A stretch of 64,000 nt of DNA from positions 1,417,755-1,481,754 of the forward strand of contig WFMF01000001.1 in assembly GCA_011033025.1 (NCBI GenBank). Reading direction: 5' to 3'. The notes beneath the pieces are model-generated. The model ran no database searches. It had not been told where the DNA came from and was given only the letters and a program-made list of their open reading frames with translations. The stretch is from Beroe forskalii. Its lineage: Eukaryota; Ctenophora; Nuda; Beroida; Beroidae. Position numbers and translations under genes: made by a program. Numbering within the stretch: position 1 is the first letter of the stretch; each line of letters starts with the position of its first letter. This document shows, in pieces, positions 23,005-33,397 of the stretch.

Positions 23005-26000
23005 TCAAGAGTTTAACAGATCAGAGTGCAAAGCTGTTAAGGCAAAGCTGGTGGACGGATGATTTTTTCCAGGATGATCTTGAGCCCAGATCCTCATTCT
23101 TTCCTCTTCTTTCTTGTAGATGTCTTCTTTCTGGGCACATCTGAATCGGAGTTGCTCAAATTATGCTTCGAGGGAATCAGATGTTCATAGATATATGGCA
23201 AAGGACATCATCAAATCCTTTTGGATGGTTTTTAAAAAAGGGTAAAAAATACGGTTTTTTTTGGAAAAAAAAAACTGGTAAATTTTTTATTTTTGGCTAA
23301 CAGAAAACCCTTTTCCCCTCAGTCTTAAATAAGGTAAAAAAGGCTTTCACCAAAAAACGATTTTCCCCCCATAAAAAAAATTTTCAATTCTGGGCCTTTT
23401 AAATTCTTTTCGGTGTTCCATGAATGGCTAAAATTTTAATCTATCGTCAAAGACATTTTTTTTTTGGGTTTTAAAAAAAACCCCAATTTTGCCAAAAAAT
23501 AGGTTTTAATTTTTGGAAAACAAGGAAAACGGTGTATCATTGGTTCAGGGGTTTGGGGCAAATTTATGCCCAAAACACCTCTTTTACCTCCTCGGGGACC
23601 TTTTCAAAATAAGGTAAAAAAAGGCAGTTTCAGGCCGAAAAACGTGACTTTTCACCCCATAAAGACGAAAAATGGGTGATTTCAGATTCTGAGGCCTGTT
23701 ATGTCTTTCATAAGGTGTTCCATGAATGGCGTGCAAAGTTTCAGCTCTATCAGTCAAAAGACACATTTTTTGGATTTTGGGTGCACTCAAGAAATAGAAA
23801 ACACCCCCGGATCACCTTATTAGAGGTAAAATACGGTTTTTCGATTTTACAGGAAAACAAAAAAAACTGGTGAATATCATTGGTTCAGTGGTTTCAGGCG
23901 CATAACTTATGACCAGATACACCTCTATTTCACCTCCTCGAGACCTCTATATCGAATAAGGGTCCGAAAAAGGCAGTTTTCAGGCCGAAAAACGTGACTT
24001 TTCACCCCATAAAGACGAAAAATGGGTGTTTTCGGAATTCTGAGGCCTGTTATGTCTTTCGTGGGTGTTCCATGAATGGCGTGCAAAAGTTTCAGCTCTA
24101 TCAGTCAAAGACACATTTTTGGATTTTGGGTGCCTCAGAAATGAAGACACCCAGATCACCTTTTAGAGGTAAAAATACGGTTTTAGATTTTACAGGAAAA
24201 CAAAAGGAAAACTGGTGAATATCATTGGTTCAGTGGTTTCAGGCGCATAACATGACCAGATACACCTCTATTTCACCTCCCTCAGACCTCTATATCGAAT
24301 AAGGGTCGAAAAAGGCAGTTCAGGCCGAAAAACGTGACTTTTCACCCCCCATAAAAGACGAAAAATGGGTGATTTTGGAATTCTGAGGCCTGTTATGTCT
24401 TTCGTAGGTGTCCCATGAATGGCCGCAAAGTTTCAGCTCTATCAGTCAAAAGACACATTTTTTGGATTTTGGGTGCCTCAGAAATAGAAGACACCCCCAG
24501 ATCACCTTTTTAAGAGGTAAAATACGGTTTTAGATTTTACAGGAAAACAAAGGAAAACTGGTGAATATCATTGGTTCAGTGGTTTCAGGTGCATAACTTA
24601 TGACCAGATACCTCTATTTCACCTCCCTCGAGACCTCTATATCGAATAAGGGTCGAAAAAAGGCAGTTTTCAGGCCGAAAAACGTGACTTTTCACCCCCA
24701 TAAAAAGACAAAAATGGGTGATTTCAGAATTCTGAGGCCTGTTATGCCTTTCAATGGGTCTTCCATGAATGGCGTATAAAGTTTCAGCTCTATCAGTCAA
24801 AGACACATCTTTTTGGATTTTGGGTGCCTCAGAAAAATATGAAGACACCCATGGATCACTGTTTTTAGAGGTAAAATAGGGTTTTTTAGATTTTACAGGG
24901 AAAACAAAGGAAAACTGGTGACTATCATTGATTCAGAGGTTTCAGGCGCATAACTTATGACCAGATGCACCTCTGTTCCACCTCCCTCAAGACCTCTATA
25001 TCGAATAAGGGTCGAAAAAAGGCAGTTTTCAGGCCGAAAAAACGTGACTTTTCACCCCCATAAAAGACGAAAAATGGGTGATTTTGAATTCTGAGGCCTG
25101 TTATGTCTTTCGTAGGTGTTCCATGAATGGCGTGCAAAGTTTCAGCTCTATCAGTCAAAAGACACATTTTTTTTGGATTTTGGGTGCCTCAGAAAATATG
25201 AACACGGATCACCTTTTTACTTTTTAGAGGTAAAATACGGTTTTTAGATTTTGGGAAAACAAAGGAAAACTGGTGAATATCATTGATTCAGTGGTTTCAG
25301 GCGCATAACTTATGACCAGATACACCTCTATTTCACCTCCCTCGAGACCTCTATATCGAATAAGGGTCGAAAAAAGGCAGTTTTCAGGCCGAAAAACGTG
25401 ACTTTCACCCCATAAAAGACGAAAAAATGGGTGATTTCGGAATTCTGAGGCCTGTTATGTCTTTCGTAGGTGTTCCATGAATGGCGTGCAAAGTTTCAGC
25501 TCTATCAGTCAAAAGACACATTTTTGGATTTTGGGTGCCTCAGAAATGAAGACACCCCGGATCACCTTTTTTAGAGGTAAAATACGGTTTTTTAGATTTT
25601 ACAGGAAAACAAAGGAAAACTGGTGAATATCATTGGTTCAGTGGTTTCAGGCGCATAACTTATGACCAGATACACCTCTATTTCCCCTCCCTCGAGACCT
25701 CTATATCGAATAAGGGTCGAAAAAAGGCAGTTTTCAGGCCGAAAACGTGACTTTTCACCCCCATAAAAGACGAAAAATGGGTGATTTCGGAATTCTGAGG
25801 CCTGTTATGTCTTTCGTAGGTGTTCCATGAATGGCGTGCAAAGTTTCAGCTCTATCAGTCAAAAGACACATTTTTTGGATTTTGGGTGCCTCAGAAATGA
25901 AGACACCCCCGGATCACCTTTTTAGAGGTAAAATACGGTTTTTTAGATTTTACAGGAAAACAAAGGAAAACTGGTGAATATCATTGGTTCAGTGGTTTCA

Positions 26001-29000
26001 GGCGCATAACTTATGACCAGATACACCTCTATTTCACCTCCCTCGAGACCTCTATATCGAATAAGGGTCGAAAAAAGGCAGTTTTCAGGCCGAAAAACGT
26101 GACTTTTCACCCCCATAAAAGACGAAAAATGGGTGATTTCGGAATTCTGAGGCCTGTTATGTCTTTCGTAGGTGTTCCATGAATGGCGCAAAGTTTCAGC
26201 TCTATCAGTCAAAGACACATTTTTTGGATTTTGGGTGCCTCAGAAATGAAGACACCCCCGGATCACCTTTTTAGAGGTAAAATACGGTTTTTAGATTTTA
26301 CAGGAAAACAAAGGAAAACTGGTGAATATCATTGGTTCAGTGGTTTCAGGCGCATAACTTATGACCAGATACACCTCTATTTCACCTCCCTCGAGACCTC
26401 TATATCGAATAAGGGTCGAAAAAGGCAGTTTTCAGGCCGAAAACGTGACTTTTCACCCCCATAAAAGACGAAAAATGGGTGATTTTGGAATTCTGAGGCC
26501 TGTTATGTCTTTCGTAGGTGTTCCATGAATGGCGTGCAAAGTTTCAGCTCTATCAGTCAAAAGACACATTTTTTTGGATTTTGGGTGCCTCAGAAATGAA
26601 GACACCCCCGGATCACCTTTTTAGAGGTAAAATACGGTTTTTTAGATTTTACAGGAAAACAAAGGAAAACTGGTGAATATCATTGGTTCAGTGGTTTCAG
26701 GCGCATAACTTATGACCAGATACACCTCTATTTCACCTCCCTCGAGACCTCTATATCGAATAAGGGTCGAAAAAGGCAGTTTTCAGGCCGAAACACCCCA
26801 TAAAAGACGAAAATGGGTGATTTCACCCTGTTATGTCTTTCGTAGTGATGAATGGCGTGCAATATTTTTTAGAGGTAAATACGGTTTTTAGATTTACAGG
26901 AAAACTGGTGAATATTTCGGTTCAGTGGTTTCAGGCGCATTCCACCAGATACGTGCAAAGTTTCAGCTCCTCGAGACCTCTCAGTCAAATAAGGGTCGAA
27001 AAAGGCAGTTTTCAGGCCGGTGACTTTTCACCCCATAAAAGACGAAAATGGGTGATTTCGGAATTCTGAGGCCTGTTATGTCTGGTATGAATGGCGTGCA
27101 AAGTTTCAGCTCTATCAGTCAAAAGACATTTTTGGATTTTAAGACACCCCCGGATTCGATTTTACAGGAAAACAAAGGAAAACTGGTGAATATCATTGGT
27201 TCAGTGGTTTCAGGCGCATAACTTATGACCAGATACACCTCTATTTCACCTCCCTCGAGACCTCTATATCGAACAAGGGTCGAAAATATGCATTTTTCAG
27301 GCCGAAAAACGTGACTTTTCACCCCCATAAAAGACGAAAAATGGGTGTTTTCGGAATTCTGAGGCCTGTTATGTCTTTCGTAGGTGTTCCATGAATGGCG
27401 TGCAAAGTTTCAGCTCTATCAGTCAAAAGACACATTTTTTGGGTGCCTCAGAAATGAAGACACCCCCGGATCACCTTTTTAGAGGTAAAATACGGTTTTT
27501 TAGATTTTACAGGAAAACAAAGGAAAACTGGTGAATATCATTGGTTCAGTGGTTTCAGGCGCATAACTTATGACCAGATACACCTCTATTTCACCTCCCT
27601 CAAGACCTCTATATCGAATAAGGGTCGAAAAAAGGCAGTTTTCAGGCCGAAAAACGTGACTTTTCACCCCCATAAAAGACGAAAAATGGGTGATTTTGGA
27701 ATTCTGAGGCCTGTTATGTCTTTCGTAGGTGTCCCATGAATGGCGTGCAAAGTTTCAGCTCTATCAGTCAAAAGACACATTTTTTGGATTTTGGGTGCCT
27801 CAGAAATGAAGACACCCCTGGATCACCTTATTAAGAGGTAAAATACGGTTTTTTAGATTTTACAGGAAAACAAAGGAAAACTGGTGAATATCATTGGTTC
27901 AGTGGTTTCAGGTGCATAACTTATGACCAGATACACCTCTATTTCACCTCCCTCGAGACCTCTATATCGAATAAGGGTCGAAAAAAGGCAGTTTTCAGGC
28001 CGAAAAACGTGACTTTTCACCCCCATAAAAGACAAAAATGGGTGATTTCGGAATTCTGAGGCCTGTTATGCCTTTCGTAGGTCTTCCATGAATGGCGTAT
28101 AAAGTTTCAGCTCTATCAGTCAAAGCGCACATCTTTTGGAATTTGGGTGCCTCAGAAAAATATGAAGACACACATGGATCACTGTTTTTAGAGGTAAAAA
28201 TAGGGTTTTTTAGATTTTACAGGAAAACAAAGGAAAACTGGTGACTATCATTGATTCAGAGGTTTCAGGCGCATAACTTATGACCAGATGCACCTCTGTT
28301 CCACCTCCCTCGAGACCTCTATATTTAATAAGGGTCGAAAAAATGCAGTTTTCAGGCCAAAAAACGTGACTTTTCACCCCCATAAAAGACGAAAAATGGG
28401 TGATTTCGGAATTCTGAGGCCTGTTATGTCTTTCGTAGGTGTTCCATGAATGGCGTGCAAAGTTTCAGCTCTATCAGTCAAAAGACACATTTTTTGGATT
28501 TTGGGTGCCTCAGAAATGAAGACACCCCCGGATCACCTTTTTAGAGGTAAAATACGGTTTTTTAGATTTTACAGGAAAACAAAGGAAAACTGGTGAATAT
28601 CATTGGTTCAGTGGTTCAGGCGCATAACTTATGACCAGATGCACCTCTATTCCATCTCCCTCGAGACCTCTATATTGAATAAGGGTCGAAAAAAGGCAGT
28701 TTTCAGGCCAAAAAACGTGACTTTTCACCCCCATAAAAGACGAAAAATGGGTGATTTCGGAATTCTGAGGCCTGTTATGTCTTTTGTCTAGGTCTTTCAT
28801 GAATGGTGTGCAAAGTTTCAGCTCTATCAGTCAAAGCGCTCATCTTTTGGATTTTGGGTGCCTCAGAAATGAAGACACCCCTGGATCACTGTTTTTAGAG
28901 GTAAAAATAGGGTTTTTTAGATTTTACAGGAAAACAAAGGAAAACTGGTGAATATCATTGGTTCAGTGGTTTCAGGCGCATAACTTATGACCAGATACAC

Positions 29001-30826
29001 CTATATTTCACCTCCCTCGAGACCTCTATATCGAATAAGGGTCGAAAAAAAGGCAGTTTTCAGGCCGAAAAACGTGACCTTATAATACTCACTAATTTTC
29101 CTTTGTAATCCAGTTTCTCCCAATTCTTGTAGAGATACGTTGTTGTTATCCAGAGAGGTCCAACGAAGAACATGAACTGAAATTTAAAATATAAATGTGG
29201 AGCAGGTCAATTGTCACTTCTTGCCCCACAAAAAGACTAAGCGGAGTCCTTTCAAACGGGGAGAATGGAGAGCCTGATCAAAGACGAATGGTAATCTATT
29301 CTTTAGCTACATTACACTCTACAGTGTCATTGTAAAATGTGATGAAATTTGGACACTTTGTACTTTGTAAGAGTTTTGGGCTGTGATAGCGGTTGTTTGG
29401 TACTTTATACATATTTTAGTGAGGTCCTTACAGAAATTGAATGATGAATCTATTTAAAAGAATACTAATAAGGATTCTTTCCATCTCAGAAATTAATTCA
29501 GTTACCATTTTTACTCAGGAATGTGCCGTGTGACTGTCCCTCAGTGTATTACGAAGGTCTGATATGCGAGTGAGACTTCAGAAGGTACTATCAGCTCTTT
29601 GCCTCCTTTCAGTATTACTCGTTATTGCATGGACCGTAGTTGATATACATCCAAACTACCCAAACACATATGAACCAATCCAACTCCAATCAACCCCATC
29701 AAAACCCAAATACTTCTTCATTCTTCTTATTCCATCAAAACCTGAAGAACGAGTCCGGAGATTCCACTTCCGGACTAAATACCTCAACATAGCCGCGTGG
29801 AAGAGGAGGGAGTTCCGAGGAATAGCTCCCGAATACCTCACATTTAAACCCATGTTTATTGTGGGGAGGAAAGAAAACGAAACTACGGCCAGGGATGACT
29901 TAGTCCGTGAAATGGCCGAACACGATGATCTTTTCTACGACCCCTCCCTGATCGAAGGTAGAGACACCCTCCGTAGCAAGGTCCTGTGGGGCATGAGGAA
30001 GAGCCTGGAGAGCTACTCCTACTCCTTCCTGATAAAACTAGACACGGACACCCTGGTAGATCTTCCCCATCTGACCCGGGGACTCCCAGCTCTATCCAGG
30101 ACCCATGTCTACACTGGAGCATGTAGTTACTACGTGTTTAACATAGAACACTACCACTTCAACCAGTACAGGAACACTCAGTACTGTCAGGGAGGAGCCT
30201 ATGTCTTGTCACGTGACATGGTCCAGATGGTAACGGATATGCATGCCAGGGCACCGGACCTTGTGGTAAAGCCGGAGGATGGTTATGTGGGGGTGCTAGT
30301 GAGGAAGGTGGCAGTGGAGAGGAACATTACAGGGATACCGCAGATGCAACACAACATCATGGCGCATGTTTTCAAACCCTGGTTACGGCACTTCATCGAG
30401 TTGAAGTGGTGGTTCTACCACTACCTCAAGTCGGTGGTAAGGTTGGATGCGGTGTTTAAATGTAGGCTAGCTATGGATGAAAGGGCGTGTCCAACAAGGA
30501 ATTATACGGTGTTTGTGGAAGGTTTGGAGGATTGTCTGTGTATAGATAAGATAAGGGGAGTGCCAGTAAAGATGGAAAATAGAACTGCAGACGAATTAAC
30601 AGTAGCACCGGACAGGAAAAGGGAAGGCAAGAATGGGAGGTTTCATTAGACTTTGTGAATTCGTTGTGATTAATTCAAATGTTTTGAAAAGACATATTTG
30701 TTATTCAGTACGTAAAATAAATAAAATTTTTCTAAAATTGAGACTTACCGATAAGAATTCCGAGTTTCTTTTCTTGATGAACCAACTGAATCTGAAAGTT
30801 CCATGTTCGCGTAAACCCCGTGCCAT
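23005..30826 (-). CDS. Small single-pass membrane protein; satellite-filled intron and nested gene
   Basis: The model joins 30826-30749, 29176-29093 and 23154-23005: 26 + 28 + 49 codons, both introns phase 0, for a 103-residue protein. It starts MARGLREHGTFRFSWFIKKR. One hydrophobic helix spans about residues 26-42 (SFMFFVGPLWITTTYLY), and a charged tail follows (KEDIYKKEEERMRIWAQDHP). The size and layout are like small mitochondrial or ER assembly proteins, but I do not recognise the family. Donors GTAAGT and GTGAGT are strong. The exon 2 acceptor (AAATTTCAG) is good; the exon 3 acceptor (tttgag) has a poor pyrimidine tract and is the weakest part. Intron 1 contains a complete GT31 gene on the other strand. 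Intron 2 (23155-29092) is almost wholly the ~350-bp satellite. TDG lies ~370 bp upstream on the same strand. Confidence 0.55.
23220..29078. repeat. ~350-bp satellite array, about 16-17 copies
   Basis: The word gaggcctgttatg recurs near 23691, 24042, 24385, 24737, 25101, 25447, 25797, 26148, 26496, 27068, 27360, 27706, 28057, 28416 and 28766, so the period is ~343-364 bp, most often ~350. Interior copies are near-identical. The left end (23220-23600) is much degraded, with long homopolymers, and 26790-27150 is a shortened, scrambled copy. The array ends abruptly at 29078. Minus-strand frames inside it are repeat shadows and do not persist from unit to unit. Confidence 0.95.
29564..30649 (+). 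CDS. GT31 beta-1,3-galactosyltransferase-like enzyme
   Basis: A single exon encodes 361 residues. Residues 7-26 form a signal-anchor (LCLLSVLLVIAWTVV), giving the type II Golgi layout of this family. The GT31 landmarks are present in order: the metal-binding DxD as LDTDTLVD at 159-166, the acceptor-site glycine block CQGGAYVLS at 208-216, and the EDGYVG motif at 238-243, which carries the likely catalytic Asp. NxS/T sites occur at about 105, 254, 313 and 339. Family members transfer galactose or GlcNAc from UDP-sugar in beta-1,3 linkage to glycoproteins, glycolipids or the proteoglycan linker; the exact acceptor cannot be told. The gene sits inside intron 1 of the minus-strand small membrane-protein gene. 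AATAAA at 30716-30721 gives a 3' end that stops just short of that gene's first exon. The single-exon form is common in this family. Confidence 0.85.
   Translation: MRVRLQKVLSALCLLSVLLVIAWTVVDIHPNYPNTYEPIQLQSTPSKPKYFFILLIPSKPEERVRRFHFRTKYLNIAAWKRREFRGIAPEYLTFKPMFIVGRKENETTARDDLVREMAEHDDLFYDPSLIEGRDTLRSKVLWGMRKSLESYSYSFLIKLDTDTLVDLPHLTRGLPALSRTHVYTGACSYYVFNIEHYHFNQYRNTQYCQGGAYVLSRDMVQMVTDMHARAPDLVVKPEDGYVGVLVRKVAVERNITGIPQMQHNIMAHVFKPWLRHFIELKWWFYHYLKSVVRLDAVFKCRLAMDERACPTRNYTVFVEGLEDCLCIDKIRGVPVKMENRTADELTVAPDRKREGKNGRFH
30716..30721 (+). terminator. Polyadenylation signal AATAAA of the GT31 gene
   Basis: AATAAA lies 67 bases after the stop codon at 30649. It is about 25 bases from the splice donor of the convergent minus-strand gene, so the nested transcript can end within that intron. 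Confidence 0.6.
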
Positions 30827-31043
30827 TTCGCTAATGAGAGGTAGAATTGTTAGAATGAGTTGAAGAATTTTTTGAATGAATTTAATCTTATGAGATTTAT
30901 TAAGTAACTTAAATTATTCTAGACAATATGTAAGAAGTGCTATAAATTCACGTGATTTTGATTCATAAACGATATAAATTATAGGAATCAAGACAAAACA
31001 TAGTAAAAATTCATAAAAATGAAATATAAACGCAATTTGTAAT

Positions 31044-31050
31044 TTTTATT
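31044..31050 (-). terminator. Polyadenylation signal of the TDG gene
   Basis: The plus strand reads TTTATT within aatttttattttatag, giving AATAAA on the minus strand about 150 bases after the TDG stop codon. Confidence 0.5.
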
Positions 31051-31199
31051 TTATAGATAAACAGATTACATTATTTCAATTAAAAAAGGAAACTGATATA
31101 CAATATAGTTGATCTGATCCACAATCCACATAGCAGAAAAATACAATTTTATTCTTTTGATTTCAAAAACAAAATTTAAAGCGATATTGTTTATACAAA

Positions 31200-31895
31200 T
31201 CAAGTTTTATCATCGCACGAGGCATCATTTTTTGAACTTTTCACCTCAAAATATGGACTCTTTTTCAGGCTGTCCACTAAATCTCTTATCTCATCATAGT
31301 AGAACATTCTAGATTGTGGGGTGGGGAAGTGTGCGTTGAGAGGAGAAGAAGACGTCATCACGTAGAACTTGCTTACACACCCCTCTAACACATAACTCTG
31401 AACCCCGCAAACCACTTCCTTCAACTTAACCCCCGTGAACTTAGCGAATATCCCTTTACCGTTAAACACAACCAACATTGGGTTACAAGCCGTAATTTTC
31501 TGACACAATTCCACTGTTCCGGCAGCGAATTCCTCGTCCGATAGCTCGTTCTGATTACGGGTACACCGTCTGACAATGTCTGTGAAACCAATACCAAGGT
31601 CCAAACAATCCCTGTCATTATCAGGGCCATAATGTGCTGGCACAAGTCCAGAAAGTGTCAAACAGGGCCAGAAATGGTTCCCCTTCTTGGAGTAATAGTG
31701 ACCCCGATAAGCGGAGTAGAGCCCAGGGTTAATCCCCACAAAAAGTATCTCCAGGTGGGGTTTGATCAGGTCAGGAAGGGTCTTTCGTCTGACTTCTTCT
31801 TCGGAACAACCTCCAAACATAGGTCCGAGTATCCCTGATGCTCTGGAAGTGGAAGCAGGCTTCTTACGTTTTCTCGGCTGAAGAGCTTTAGGCAT
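31200..31895 (-). CDS. TDG: G/T mismatch thymine-DNA glycosylase (MUG/TDG family)
   Basis: The frame encodes 231 residues covering the complete catalytic domain. The enzyme removes T or U (and oxidised 5-methylcytosine products in animals) opposite G, starting base-excision repair in the nucleus. Motif 1 is GINPG at residues 54-58, whose Asn corresponds to the catalytic Asn140 of human TDG. It is followed by the family's GHYYSKKGNHFWPCL block, GIGFTDIV near 101 and VVFNGKGIF near 142. The minor-groove loop MTSSSPLNAHFP (180-191) aligns with the human MPSSSARCAQFP. A Lys/Arg stretch at 8-12 precedes the domain, as in TDG. The protein is shorter than vertebrate TDG because the long N- and C-tails are absent. 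A good acceptor (CCCTGTAG, ending at 31904) lies nine bases before the ATG, so an upstream exon and a longer N-terminus are likely; that exon was not identified. Confidence 0.9.
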   Translation of the reverse strand: MPKALQPRKRKKPASTSRASGILGPMFGGCSEEEVRRKTLPDLIKPHLEILFVGINPGLYSAYRGHYYSKKGNHFWPCLTLSGLVPAHYGPDNDRDCLDLGIGFTDIVRRCTRNQNELSDEEFAAGTVELCQKITACNPMLVVFNGKGIFAKFTGVKLKEVVCGVQSYVLEGCVSKFYVMTSSSPLNAHFPTPQSRMFYYDEIRDLVDSLKKSPYFEVKSSKNDASCDDKT

Positions 31896-31904
31896 GTCAT
31901 AAGC

Positions 31905-33397
31905 TACAGGGAGAGAGAAAGTTTACGCATCACTATCAGTTTCATTGGTGGTAAACTATTGGCACTGCCATTGTATATTGCAAGAAATAAATATAAAATT
32001 ATTTATTGAATCCATGTTTTACCTTAAACGGCAATAATCCCAGGCAATAAACTATAAACACTGACTAGTCACCGAAGAAAGTGGAAGTTGTAATCAATCG
32101 TATATCACTAATTACAGTATAGGAGCATTGACGCACGTTGCTTCTCCCATATCATTTGGAATGCCCCCGCAATTCCCTATTTGAATACCTAGTTAATCAA
32201 ATGTCTGATTGAAATTCCACTGCTTCTGGGAGCTTCTATACTATATAATACTAATATTGCCACCCACAATTGTATTGCACTCACTCGTGCCTCTGTTTTA
32301 AATAGGGGTTACTATTACTATGATATGAAGTAAAAATACTTGCGAAACATATATGATCAAAATAATCCTTTAAAGGAAATTTGTTAAAATAATGAAAACA
32401 AACAGATGCTTGGCAACATTCATAGCTTCTGAAGTGACGTACAGCTTATTTATCAGCCACAAATCAACTTTTCACATTGAGAAAACCGCATATTTGGTAT
32501 TTCTAAAGTCTGTTGATATCTGTTATGAATGGGCTTTTTCTTGAGAGGGAATTCAGTGATTTGGATAAAAATTAATTCCCATCTTGATCTTGCAGACATC
32601 AAACAAGTCAAGTTACACAGCTAACCGAATTCTTGTTGACTCGCACAAACATTATCATTTTGACAGTGGTATATTTAAATCATATTAGAATGATGAATTT
32701 AAAATTGATATACGCAGGAGCCCCACTTCCTCTCAGTCTCACGAATTCACTTTATGATGATAATATAATGAAGAGCTGTCACTGCTAAATTATAACCATG
32801 CACAGCGAATCATAAAAAATTAGTAGAGTTTCCTTGTCGCAACTTGAAAATTTCACACGTTTCGCAACCAGGCAGGTTTCAACTCGAATAAAAAGTTAAA
32901 AAATTATATAATACCCGGTTCCCTTTCTTCTTGCTTTCCTGGGATTGCGGCGCTCAAGGCTCAACTACACGTGAAACCACATAAACGGATTGAAAAACGG
33001 TTTTGAGAACCACAAAACCACCACCAGGGTAATTAATCAAGGGATTGAGAGGCACGAGACTAGGTAAATAGGCGATTATTCGTCAACAGTTTAATGCTTT
33101 AAACCCTGATAATGACGTCACTACAACCCGACTAATAGTTCTGAGTCTCGAGACATGATGATAGCTTCCTACCAACCAAAGAGAGGATCAGCTCAATCCA
33201 TATTACCATTTGAGAGAGTGTTGCAGTTTAACCTTTCCTTTTGTGTTGGGTAGAGCGAGCTCTTTATGTACCCAGAGCATTGAATCAGAGCATACAATTT
33301 CCTGATTTCCCCTGAAGTGATCGCACATGTTTTCCAAGGACATGATATCCAAAGGACATGTTTTCCAAAGGACATGTTTTCTAAGGACATGTTTTTG
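31905..33397. other. Intergenic stretch between TDG and UBL5
   Basis: The sequence is AT-rich and has no convincing exon. It should contain the TDG promoter and possibly a first TDG exon, and the UBL5 3' UTR at its right end. Confidence 0.4.

Noticed and set aside
23584-28800. Repeated minus-strand frames reading GVKSHVFRPENCLFSTLIRYRG as a possible protein family
   Set aside because: They arise from the ~350-bp satellite, which is not a multiple of three. They start at different points in each unit and are broken by indels. They are repeat shadows.
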